From positions 1 to 17,520 of the forward strand of contig JAWXCH010000345.1 of NCBI GenBank assembly GCA_034440595.1: DNA of 17,520 nt, written 5' to 3'. Positions 1 to 5,863 of this stretch are shown one piece after another; the stretch's first letter is position 1; each line of letters begins with the position of its first letter. The notes under the pieces were generated by a model that worked only from the letters and a program-made list of their open reading frames with translations, was not told the origin of the DNA and did no database searches. Source of the stretch: JAWXCH01 sp034440595. Lineage in GTDB: Bacteria; Planctomycetota; Planctomycetia; Pirellulales; JALHPA01. The position numbers were made by a program, and so were the translations under genes.

Positions 1-37
1 ACGATCAAATTTAAACCGAAGTCATCTCTCTGACCCT

Positions 38-57
38 AATATCGCAATCTCGATATT
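38..57. promoter_or_regulatory. Inverted repeat upstream of the sulfatase gene
   Basis: AATATCG (38-44) and CGATATT (51-57) form a perfect 7-bp inverted repeat with a 6-base spacer, about 150 bases upstream of the sulfatase start. Its AT-rich dyad form fits a transcription-factor operator, but no regulator can be named. The rest of 1-198 shows no convincing gene; the 70-codon frame at 56-268 overlaps the sulfatase start in another frame and resembles nothing. Confidence 0.3.
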
Positions 58-210
58 GCAGAGGACCAATGAATCACAGGCTCGGAGCGAGAAGAGTACA
101 TTCTTCGCTCAATTGTCGCAATCCGCTAATCTCTCATCTACAATAAAGCGACTGTTCAATAATCGTGAATCGCACGCGATTCTAAAATTCTCATTACTGT
201 GGAACGACCC

Positions 211-1707
211 ATGCTTGGGAAAACGTTGCGTTGGAAATCGATCTCCTTGTTCCTACTGGCCTTCGTAGTGCTTTCGCAATCAATCGCTCAGGCTGCCGAA
301 AAGCCCAACATTGTCATCATCTACGCCGATGATGTCGGCTATGGCGACCTCGGCTGCTACGGTGCCACACGGGTCAAAACTCCAAACTTGGACCGTCTGG
401 CAGCATCAGGCATCAAGTTCACCGACGGCCACGCGACTTCAGCATCATGCACCCCTTCGCGCTATGCCTTGCTGACAGGTCAGTATCCCTGGCGCAAGCA
501 GGGCGTTCATATCCTGACCGGCGATGCCAACCTGATCATTGATCCTGCGCAAACCACTTTGCCCTCGGTCATGCAAAAAGCGGGCTACACAACCGCCGTC
601 GTTGGCAAATGGCATCTCGGCCTCGGCAAAGGCAAGATTGACTGGAATACGGAAATCAAGCCCGGCCCGCGAGAAATCGGCTTCGACTATTCGTTTCTCA
701 TTCCCGCGACCGGCGACCGCGTGCCGTGCGTTTATGTCGAAAATCAAAAAGTTGTCGGCCTCGATCCCAACGACCCGATCACCGTCAGCTACAAAGAGAA
801 AGTCGGCAATGACCCGACCGGCAAAGAAAATCCCGACCTGCTCAAGATGCAGCTATCCCGCGGGCATGACTCCACCATCGTCAACGGCATCAGCCGGATC
901 GGCTGGATTACCGGCGGCAAAGCGGCCCGCTGGGTCGATGAAGACATGGCCGATACGATCGACAACAAAGCTGTCCAGTTTATCGAACAGAACCAAAAGC
1001 AGCCATTCTTCCTCTACTTTGCGACGCATGACATTCACGTTCCGCGCGTGCCCCATCAGCGCTATTTCGGTAAAAGCCAACTGGGTATTCGTGGCGATGC
1101 GATCATGCAGCTCGATACATCGGTCGGTCAGATCATGGAGGCGCTCGACCGACTGAAACTGACCGACAACACGCTGGTCATCTTCAGCAGCGATAACGGC
1201 CCAGTTCTGGACGATGGCTACGCCGACGGTGCCGAGGCCACCAACGCCGACCATCGACCCGCCGGGCCGTGGCGTGGCCGGAAGTACTCCATTCTGGAGG
1301 GAGGAACACGAGTTCCGTTCATTGTCTCCTGGCCCGGCCATGTGAAACCCGGCTCGTCGGATGCATTAATGTGCCAGCTCGATTTTCTAGCTTCTTTGGC
1401 AAAGCTCGCCGGACAGGAAGTCCCCAATGCAGCCCAGTTGGATAGCGAGGACCACCTGGACGCACTTCTGGGGCAAAAGAAAGCTGGGCGCACCTTGCTC
1501 GTCGAACATGCACACAACATGGTCTTGCGGCAGGCACATTGGAAGTACATCCCGGCATCTAAAAAAGAGGCCCGAACGGGGGTATTGGCAACCGATCAAC
1601 TTTACCAGTTGGAATCCGACCCGTTTGAAATCGATAACCTGGCGGACAGGTATCCGGAACTAGTTAAGGAGATGGCGGCGGAGTTGAAAGCGATCGTGGA
1701 GAAGTGA
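211..1707 (+). CDS. Secreted arylsulfatase (formylglycine-dependent sulfatase)
   Basis: Hydrolyses sulfate esters, in planctomycetes usually on sulfated polysaccharides; the substrate cannot be read from sequence. From the ATG at 211 the product is 498 residues. It opens with a signal peptide (basic start, hydrophobic core FLLAFVVL, AQA cleavage site near residue 28), so it acts outside the cytoplasm. The sulfatase signature CTPSR has the Cys at residue 80, the residue oxidised to formylglycine by a maturase not encoded here. Metal-site DD lies at 40-41 in IYADDVGYGD, GKWHLG at 132-137 and SDNG at 327-330, all usual for family S1, and the length is normal. An in-frame GTG at 199 would add four residues; I prefer 211 because GGAACG lies just upstream and the signal peptide then starts properly. 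It stands alone on this strand and faces the next gene. Family call firm. Confidence 0.95.
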   Translation: MLGKTLRWKSISLFLLAFVVLSQSIAQAAEKPNIVIIYADDVGYGDLGCYGATRVKTPNLDRLAASGIKFTDGHATSASCTPSRYALLTGQYPWRKQGVHILTGDANLIIDPAQTTLPSVMQKAGYTTAVVGKWHLGLGKGKIDWNTEIKPGPREIGFDYSFLIPATGDRVPCVYVENQKVVGLDPNDPITVSYKEKVGNDPTGKENPDLLKMQLSRGHDSTIVNGISRIGWITGGKAARWVDEDMADTIDNKAVQFIEQNQKQPFFLYFATHDIHVPRVPHQRYFGKSQLGIRGDAIMQLDTSVGQIMEALDRLKLTDNTLVIFSSDNGPVLDDGYADGAEATNADHRPAGPWRGRKYSILEGGTRVPFIVSWPGHVKPGSSDALMCQLDFLASLAKLAGQEVPNAAQLDSEDHLDALLGQKKAGRTLLVEHAHNMVLRQAHWKYIPASKKEARTGVLATDQLYQLESDPFEIDNLADRYPELVKEMAAELKAIVEK

Positions 1708-1770
1708 TTGAGCAGTATCGATTCGCTTCAATCGGCAAGTTGATGGATTGTCGCAACTGACCGACTCAGC

Positions 1771-2340
1771 CTATTCGAGCGCATCAATCTCCTTATCATC
1801 CGGAAAGATTTTCTTAGCTATCTCCACCAGCGGTCCTCGAATCGCGTCGGTGTCTTCGGTGCCACCACCTTTGCCTTCAGATATCACCAAAAGTTCATCA
1901 CAGGAAAAGCAGAAGTAAATTTCTGTCGACTTGCCATTCTTTGTGTACCGAACTACGAGGCCGGGATTGAACATGCAAGCCTTGGCTGCTTCCCACCAAT
2001 AGGCGTTGTCATTCAAGAGAATCGTGGCGAGTTGTTGGCCGGTCGTGGCTTCGACCTCCACAGGCCCAGTTAGAATCGGATATCCGACTAGCGGCCGCGT
2101 ACGGTCACGTTGTTTCACGCGACCATCAATTCGAAACGCTTCGATCTTAGTGGGCGACAGAATGTTCTCAACGCTCTGGGGACCTGCAAATAGTTTGACC
2201 ACACGAGAGTCGATATCTTCAACACGAAGCTTTGGCGACTGTGCCCGAACGGCGAAGACCACGGCCACCACGGCACACACTGTCAGCGTTAGCCCGATAG
2301 CCAAAGTGGCTTTCGATCGAGGCTTGGGAATTGATTCCAT
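1771..2340 (-). CDS. Hypothetical membrane-anchored protein with three conserved-looking cysteines
   Basis: Not recognised with certainty. The 189-residue product has a short basic start and one hydrophobic segment at about 11-32 with no clear cleavage site, so it is likely a signal anchor with the rest outside the cytoplasm. The distal half holds ACMFNPG (Cys122) and CFSCDEL (Cys144 and Cys147), following LLNDNAYWW. The pattern of CxFxP followed by a CFxC strand resembles small bacterial hypothetical proteins I have seen, but no function is known to me. The start is supported by AGGGGAG nine bases upstream. It is convergent with the sulfatase (63 bases between stops), with no sign of an operon. 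A structural or metal-binding role for the cysteines is inference. Confidence 0.75.
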   Translation of the reverse strand: MESIPKPRSKATLAIGLTLTVCAVVAVVFAVRAQSPKLRVEDIDSRVVKLFAGPQSVENILSPTKIEAFRIDGRVKQRDRTRPLVGYPILTGPVEVEATTGQQLATILLNDNAYWWEAAKACMFNPGLVVRYTKNGKSTEIYFCFSCDELLVISEGKGGGTEDTDAIRGPLVEIAKKIFPDDKEIDALE

Positions 2341-2578
2341 TTCGCATTACTCCCCTACATTTCCCGAGGCATTGGTCTACGACTCCCTCGATTGTATGGT
2401 CTACTGCGTGAGCAGCAAGAAAAATCTCGCAGGGCATACCCACTTGTGAGAAAACCGGACGCTATCGCGTTTCGGCTGATACCGACGGCCCTTTCCACCC
2501 GCACTGCCCGCATTTTCGGCATCCATCAGCCGTTTCCGATCGTTTTCCCACGGGCACATTCTTCCTACTATAGGCTCC

Positions 2579-2604
2579 TTAACGCGCGGGCCATCGCGCG
2601 GTAA
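2579..2604. repeat. CG-rich imperfect hairpin
   Basis: TTA-a-CGCGCG (2579-2588) pairs with CGCGCG-g-TAA (2595-2604) around a 6-base loop. No T-tract follows on either strand, so it is not an obvious terminator. Function unknown. Confidence 0.3.
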
Positions 2605-2668
2605 ACTGGCCTGTAGAAATAGACGATTTAGGTAAGATATACTGGCATATCCCGCCTGTTGTACCCAA

Positions 2669-2717
2669 CTTCACCTCTCCCTCTGGGAGAGGTCGACGCC
2701 CCAGCGTCGGGTGAGGG
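2669..2717 (+). repeat. Two-hairpin dispersed repeat, copy A
   Basis: First hairpin CCTCTCCC-tct-GGGAGAGG, second hairpin CGACGC-ccca-GCGTCG, then GGTGAGGG, whose GGTGAGG can pair with the leading CTTCACC. Three other good copies occur at 9467, 9725 and 12981 (minus). A run of five T follows at 2719-2723, so the element might also stop transcription ahead of the operon at 2793. Confidence 0.8.
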
Positions 2718-2792
2718 ATTTTTGGATAGCTGAGTTAACCCACCTGACGCCAATACCCCGCTCATTGCATCCTGCTAACTGTCCGAACACCT

Positions 2793-3806
2793 ATGCCGCA
2801 AGCCCTAGCGGGGATCTTTACCCCCAACCTGATACCGCTCGACCGCCACGGCGAAATCGCCGAAGGGGAGCTGCGTCGCTATATCGACTGGCTCATCGAT
2901 CACGGGGTGCATGGCCTCTACCCCAACGGCTCGACCGGCGAGTTCACTCGCTTCACCGTCGAAGAACGCCGCCGCATCATTCAGATCGTCTGCGACCAGG
3001 CCGCCGGGCGAGTCCCCATCCTGGCCGGGGCCGCCGAAGCGAACGTGAAAGAGACACTCATCGCCTGCGAACTGTATCACCAGTATGGTGCCACGGCGGT
3101 CGCGATTGTCTCGCCCATTTACTACCGGCTCAGCCCAGACTCGGTCTATGCCTACTTCAAAGAGATCGCGCTGAATTCGCCGATCGACGTCACGCTGTAC
3201 AACATTCCGATGTTTGCCAGCCCGATCGATGTCCCGACGATCCGCCGCCTGGCCGAGTTCCCGCGCGTCGTCGGCATCAAGGACTCATCTGGCGACATCT
3301 CATTCATGCTCCGGATGATGAGCGCCGTGCAGCCGATCCGGCCCGACTTTGTCTTTCTCACCGGTTGGGAAGCGGCACTCGTTCCCATGCTGCTGATGGG
3401 TTGCCAAGGAGGCACCAACGCCACCAGTGGCGTCGTGCCCGAGATTACTCGCAAGTTGTACGATCTGGTGCAGTCTCGCAAGATCGACGAGGCACGCACG
3501 TTGCAATTGCGACTGCTAGAGCTATTCGACGCGATGCTCTACTCGGCCGATTTCCCCGAAGGATTCCGCGCGGCGGTCGAGCTGCGTGGCTTCAACTTTG
3601 GCATAGGCCGTCAGCCCATGAGCGAGTCGCAACAGGTTGACCGCAACGCGCTGCAAAAAGTGCTGCAATGTATTTTGCACGACTTTGGTTTCGTTGATCC
3701 ACCCGGTGGGGGCTGTGCCACGCGGACCGGCAACATGAACGCCGATCGCATCAGCCAGATTACCGCCCAAGTCATCGATCAGCTTCGCCAAAAGGGGGTC
3801 AGGTGA
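2793..3806 (+). CDS. Class I aldolase of the DHDPS/N-acetylneuraminate lyase family with a putative BMC encapsulation peptide
   Basis: A Schiff-base aldolase whose family cleaves or forms 2-oxo acids (pyruvate plus an aldehyde). Residues 1-295 are the TIM barrel: GSTGE at 46-50, YNIP at 136-139 (catalytic Tyr136), GIKD with Schiff-base Lys163, and GGTNATSG at 206-213. The substrate is not readable; a lysine-biosynthesis role is doubtful given the context. Usual length is about 290-310 residues; this one is 337. The extra tail has a Gly/Pro linker (PPGGG at 303-307) and then RISQITAQVIDQLRQKG, an amphipathic helix with I320, I323, V327, I328 and L331 on one face. This is the layout of known BMC encapsulation peptides. 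The gene overlaps the shell gene by 4 bases (GTGA), so the two are probably translationally coupled. No strong ribosome site is seen before the ATG at 2793, but the N-terminus fits the family. Enzyme family firm; cargo role inferred. Confidence 0.93.
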   Translation: MPQALAGIFTPNLIPLDRHGEIAEGELRRYIDWLIDHGVHGLYPNGSTGEFTRFTVEERRRIIQIVCDQAAGRVPILAGAAEANVKETLIACELYHQYGATAVAIVSPIYYRLSPDSVYAYFKEIALNSPIDVTLYNIPMFASPIDVPTIRRLAEFPRVVGIKDSSGDISFMLRMMSAVQPIRPDFVFLTGWEAALVPMLLMGCQGGTNATSGVVPEITRKLYDLVQSRKIDEARTLQLRLLELFDAMLYSADFPEGFRAAVELRGFNFGIGRQPMSESQQVDRNALQKVLQCILHDFGFVDPPGGGCATRTGNMNADRISQITAQVIDQLRQKGVR

Positions 3807-4444
3807 AACACGGACTAGCGATACTGGAGATCGGCAACTTCACGCCCGCACTTGTCGCGCTCGACGCGCTCGACAAGGCGGCCGATATCCGTCTGGAGCA
3901 GATGGAGCTGAACGACTTCAACGGCATGGTGCTGAAGATTTCTGGTGACTCTTCCTCTTTGCGTGCCGCAGTAGCCGCCGCGCAGGAGCAGGTTGCCCAG
4001 ATGCAAGGCAAAATCTCGGCGACGGTGATCGATTCACCGTCCCCCGAGGCACTCAAAGGAATCAACAGCGGTAAGGAAACCTCCCCACTACTAAACGCCG
4101 CGACAGTTTACTTTCCCGATTACCAGAGACTTTCTACCATTTCTAAAGCAGAGACCACGCACATGCCGGACATGCCATTCGCCATCGGACTGATTGAGAC
4201 CCAAGGATTCACCGCGGTGATGGAAGCCATCGACACCGCTTGCAAAGCTGCCAATGTCGAGATCCTTGGCAAGGAAAAGCTCGGCGGCGGGTACATCACC
4301 ATTCTCATCAAAGGTGACGTCGCCGCAGTGAAAGCCGCCATCGACGCCGGCAAGGAAAAAGTCAACGGCCTCGGCAAGCTCATCGCCGCGCATGTGATTG
4401 CTCGACCAAGCCCCGCGATCCTGAGCTTGTTTCCGAAGGTGTAG
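3803..4444 (+). CDS. Bacterial microcompartment shell protein with tandem BMC domains (BMC-T type)
   Basis: A 213-residue shell protein expected to form trimeric, pseudo-hexameric tiles of a protein microcompartment. The second domain (about 126-203) is a canonical BMC fold: AIGLIETQGFTAVMEAID, then EKLGGGYITILIKGD with the pore-loop GGG at 161-163, then AAHVIARPSP. The first domain (about 4-79) is diverged but collinear: LAILEIGNFTPALVALDALD, MVLKISGD, ISATVIDSPSP. About 45 residues link them (80-125), longer than in compact BMC-T proteins such as PduT. The start is GTG at 3803 with a strong AAAGGGGG site 4 bases upstream, inside the aldolase stop. An internal ATG at 4163 could give a free single-domain protein but lacks a strong ribosome site. 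No pentameric BMC-P or single-domain BMC-H gene lies in the window, so this looks like a satellite or minimal locus. Confidence 0.92.
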   Translation: MKHGLAILEIGNFTPALVALDALDKAADIRLEQMELNDFNGMVLKISGDSSSLRAAVAAAQEQVAQMQGKISATVIDSPSPEALKGINSGKETSPLLNAATVYFPDYQRLSTISKAETTHMPDMPFAIGLIETQGFTAVMEAIDTACKAANVEILGKEKLGGGYITILIKGDVAAVKAAIDAGKEKVNGLGKLIAAHVIARPSPAILSLFPKV

Positions 4445-4456
4445 GTGGCACACATT

Positions 4457-4483
4457 GTCATTCCCGCGAAGGCGGGAATCCAG
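4457..4483 (+). repeat. ATTCCC(N8)GGGAAT palindromic repeat, left copy
   Basis: GTCATTCCCGCG-aa-GGCGGGAATCCAG, starting 12 bases after the shell-gene stop. It has the ATTCCC-8-GGGAAT form of the neisserial dRS3 element and of related dispersed palindromes. It is the inverted partner of the copy at 4798-4824. Confidence 0.85.
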
Positions 4484-4486
4484 TCG

Positions 4487-4774
4487 ATGAAGCAGCCCGT
4501 CGTCTACTTCCTCGCCAGCCAACGCAACGGCACGCTCTACATCGGCATGACGAGCAACCTGGCCGAACGAGTCTGGCAGCACAAGAACGACGTCGTTGAA
4601 TCATTCAGTAAGGAGTATGGCGTTCACTTGCTTGTCTACTACGAGCAACACGAAAGCATGGAAAACGCCATAGTTCGAGAGAAGCAACTGAAGAAGTGGA
4701 ACCGCGCATGGAAGTTGCGTCTGATCGAGGAAATGAACCCAAACTGGGATGATTTGTATGAGTCGATCTTATGA
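4487..4774 (+). CDS. Single-domain GIY-YIG endonuclease family protein
   Basis: A 95-residue protein made almost only of a GIY-YIG nuclease domain. The motif is VYFLA (6-10) then LYIG (17-20); the conserved Arg is R28 in ERVWQHK and the probable metal-binding Glu is E65 in AIVREKQLKKW. Such proteins act on DNA in the cytoplasm, but the role of the small free-standing ones is poorly known. A GTG at 4445 would extend the frame by 14 residues (VIPAKAGIQ and flanks); that stretch is the translated palindromic repeat, so I place the start at ATG 4487, right behind the repeat. Inverted copies of the repeat flank the gene, which suggests that gene and repeats may have arrived as one unit. Same strand as the shell gene, but probably not part of its function. 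Confidence 0.88.
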   Translation: MKQPVVYFLASQRNGTLYIGMTSNLAERVWQHKNDVVESFSKEYGVHLLVYYEQHESMENAIVREKQLKKWNRAWKLRLIEEMNPNWDDLYESIL

Positions 4775-4797
4775 ATCACTCCGCCGATGGCAATTCT

Positions 4798-4824
4798 CTG
4801 GATTCCCGCCTGCGCGGGAATGAC
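4798..4824 (-). repeat. ATTCCC(N8)GGGAAT palindromic repeat, right copy (inverted)
   Basis: CTGGATTCCCGCC-tg-CGCGGGAATGAC reads on the minus strand as the same unit as the copy at 4457-4483, with about one difference over 27 bases. It lies 24 bases after the stop of the GIY-YIG gene. Confidence 0.85.
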
Positions 4825-4880
4825 GGGGGGACAAGTTGAGGTCATCGCCTCGGAAAGTCAACGCATTTCTACTGCTCATG

Positions 4881-4897
4881 CAGACAGTTTTTGTCTG
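4881..4897. promoter_or_regulatory. Operator-like palindrome over the toxin-antitoxin -35 box
   Basis: CAGACA-gtttt-TGTCTG is a perfect 6-bp inverted repeat with a 5-base spacer. Its right arm covers the -35 hexamer of the promoter described next. VapBC-type complexes normally repress their own promoter by binding such dyads, so autoregulation is a reasonable inference. Confidence 0.55.
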
Positions 4898-4920
4898 GGA
4901 TGCGCTACTTATGGTATAAT
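4891..4920 (+). promoter_or_regulatory. Sigma70-type promoter of the toxin-antitoxin operon
   Basis: TTGTCT (4891-4896), an 18-base spacer and a consensus TATAAT (4915-4920). The antitoxin ATG begins at 4927, the normal distance for a transcription start, so the mRNA may have no or almost no 5' leader. No Shine-Dalgarno sequence lies between the -10 box and the ATG. Confidence 0.65.
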
Positions 4921-4926
4921 TTAGTC

Positions 4927-5142
4927 ATGAGCACCATCATTTCCGCCCATTACGACGGTCGCGTAATTGTTCCCGACGAACCACTCTCGCTCCAGCCAGG
5001 TGAGAAAGTGCGCGTCACGATCGAGCGCGACTCTGAAGCCAAACAGCCACAACCGCGCCGACGAGCCGGCGGCCTCAAGGGCAAGATTCGCATCGGCGAG
5101 AAGTTCGCTGAACCACTTCCCGACTTTGAAGAGTACAAGTAG
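4927..5142 (+). CDS. VapB-type antitoxin (DUF104/AF2212-like fold)
   Basis: A 71-residue antitoxin expected to bind and neutralise the PIN toxin encoded next and to repress the operon. The N-terminal part, IISAHYDGRVIVPDEPLSL followed by PGEKVRVTIE, has the YDGxVxVPxEPLxLxxGxxVxV pattern of the DUF104/AF2212 group, a small beta-rich DNA-binding fold. The acidic C-terminal tail (GLKGKIRIGEKFAEPLPDFE) resembles the toxin-binding tails of VapB-like proteins. An in-frame TTG at 4891 would add 12 residues, but it lies inside the -35 box and its frame runs through the -10 box, so ATG 4927 is preferred. The toxin frame follows within 20 bases. Confidence 0.82.
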   Translation: MSTIISAHYDGRVIVPDEPLSLQPGEKVRVTIERDSEAKQPQPRRRAGGLKGKIRIGEKFAEPLPDFEEYK

Positions 5143-5159
5143 GTGGAGTGCTATTCGCG

Positions 5160-5549
5160 GTGCGCGTACTCGTCGACACTCATACGCTGCTCTTTTTTGT
5201 GGATGACAGTCCTAGGCTGCCGCCTAGAGTCAAGTCAATCATCGAGCAAGAAGACACCGAAGCCTTCGTAAGCTCGGCCAGTCTATGGGAAATCACGATC
5301 AAGTACGGCTTGGGACATCTTCAGTTGTCGGTCCCGCTGGAGCGTTTGCTTCACGATCAACTCGTTGCCGATGACATCGTGCCGTTGCCAATTTTGCCGG
5401 CACATTTGGTCACCCTCAGCGTACTGCCACAGAGAAAACATCGCGACCCATTCGATCGTCTCATTGCGGCGACCTGCCTCGCCGAAGATCTTATTCTGCT
5501 ATCCAAAGACACTGAGTTCGATCCTTACGGCATCCGCCGCGTGTGGTAG
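5160..5549 (+). CDS. VapC-type PIN-domain toxin ribonuclease
   Basis: A Mg-dependent RNase of the PIN family; VapC toxins cut tRNA or rRNA to stop translation, but the target here is unknown. The 129-residue product begins VLVDTHTLLFF (Asp6), continues SSASLWEITIKYGLG (Glu44), then HRDPFDRLIAATCLAED (Asp96/Asp99) and SKDTEFDPYG (Asp117), giving the full acidic set of an active enzyme. The start is a GTG at 5160, with AGGTGGAG 11-13 bases upstream overlapping the antitoxin stop; a GTG at 5148 would add four residues but falls on that ribosome site. The order antitoxin-toxin and the 17-base gap are typical of VapBC operons. Nothing suggests decay. Confidence 0.9.
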   Translation: MRVLVDTHTLLFFVDDSPRLPPRVKSIIEQEDTEAFVSSASLWEITIKYGLGHLQLSVPLERLLHDQLVADDIVPLPILPAHLVTLSVLPQRKHRDPFDRLIAATCLAEDLILLSKDTEFDPYGIRRVW

Positions 5550-5709
5550 TGCAGCGTAGCAAGACCTTCGCATCGGAGCATTTAGACTCGAACGGTCGTC
5601 TCTGTCAGCCCGGGGTGTAGCCGCGCAACGAAAACGTAGCAGGTACCGTCCCCGTGCCGTAGCCTTACCGCGAGTTGGCATCGATCTTCAACGCGCCAGT
5701 CGAATCGCT

Positions 5710-5727
5710 CTTTCGGCGGAGCGAAAG
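5710..5727 (+). repeat. GGA-triloop hairpin, CTTTCGC type (imperfect)
   Basis: CTTTCGGCGGAGCGAAAG followed by GCGAC. It is the same unit as 17197-17213 (CTTTCGC-GGA-GCGAAAG) with one extra G in the left arm. Confidence 0.6.
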
Positions 5728-5737
5728 GCGACTGTAG

Positions 5738-5755
5738 GGTACCGTGAAACGCACC
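5738..5755 (+). repeat. Degraded GAA-triloop hairpin
   Basis: GGTaCCGT-GAA-ACGCACC; apart from a disrupted left arm it matches a GGTGCGT-GAA-ACGCACC hairpin, close to the copy at 5824-5845. Confidence 0.4.
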
Positions 5756-5823
5756 GCGCGTTTCGTTTGAGGTTGCGCACCGCCATGCATTATTCGCGCA
5801 GGAATCGTTGCACTTCGACCGCT

Positions 5824-5845
5824 CGGTGCGTGAAACGTACCACGA
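5824..5845 (-). repeat. Inverted 22-bp repeat with GAA triloop, left copy
   Basis: Core GGTGCGT-GAA-ACGTACC, a 7-bp stem with one G-T wobble. The 22-base unit is the reverse complement of 7351-7372 with one difference. The two copies bracket the secreted-protein gene at 5864-6997. Confidence 0.6.
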
Positions 5846-5863
5846 ACTACGTTTGACTGAACT

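Larger units (their letters stand above)
2341..2792. other. Intergenic region upstream of the aldolase-BMC operon
   Basis: A 452-base gap without a convincing gene. It must hold the promoter of the minus-strand hypothetical protein and that of the aldolase-shell operon; I see no clear -35/-10 pair for either. It contains a CG-rich imperfect hairpin at 2579-2604 (TTA-a-CGCGCG / CGCGCG-g-TAA) and a two-hairpin repeat at 2669-2717. Short frames inside show no family resemblance. Confidence 0.6.
5550..5863. other. Repeat-bearing intergenic region
   Basis: A 314-base gap between the toxin stop and the stop of the minus-strand secreted protein. No gene is supported. It holds three hairpins described separately (5710-5727, 5738-5755, 5824-5845). 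Otherwise nothing recognisable. Confidence 0.6.

Noticed and set aside
2711..3640. A 309-codon plus-strand frame inside the aldolase gene
   Set aside because: It is the +1-shifted shadow of the aldolase, very rich in Arg, Pro and His, with no family motif.
4445..4486. Longer start for the GIY-YIG protein at GTG 4445
   Set aside because: The extra residues (VIPAKAGIQ) are the translated palindromic repeat, a known source of false N-termini.
4891..4926. TTG start of the antitoxin at 4891
   Set aside because: It coincides with the -35 box and would place the -10 box inside the coding region.
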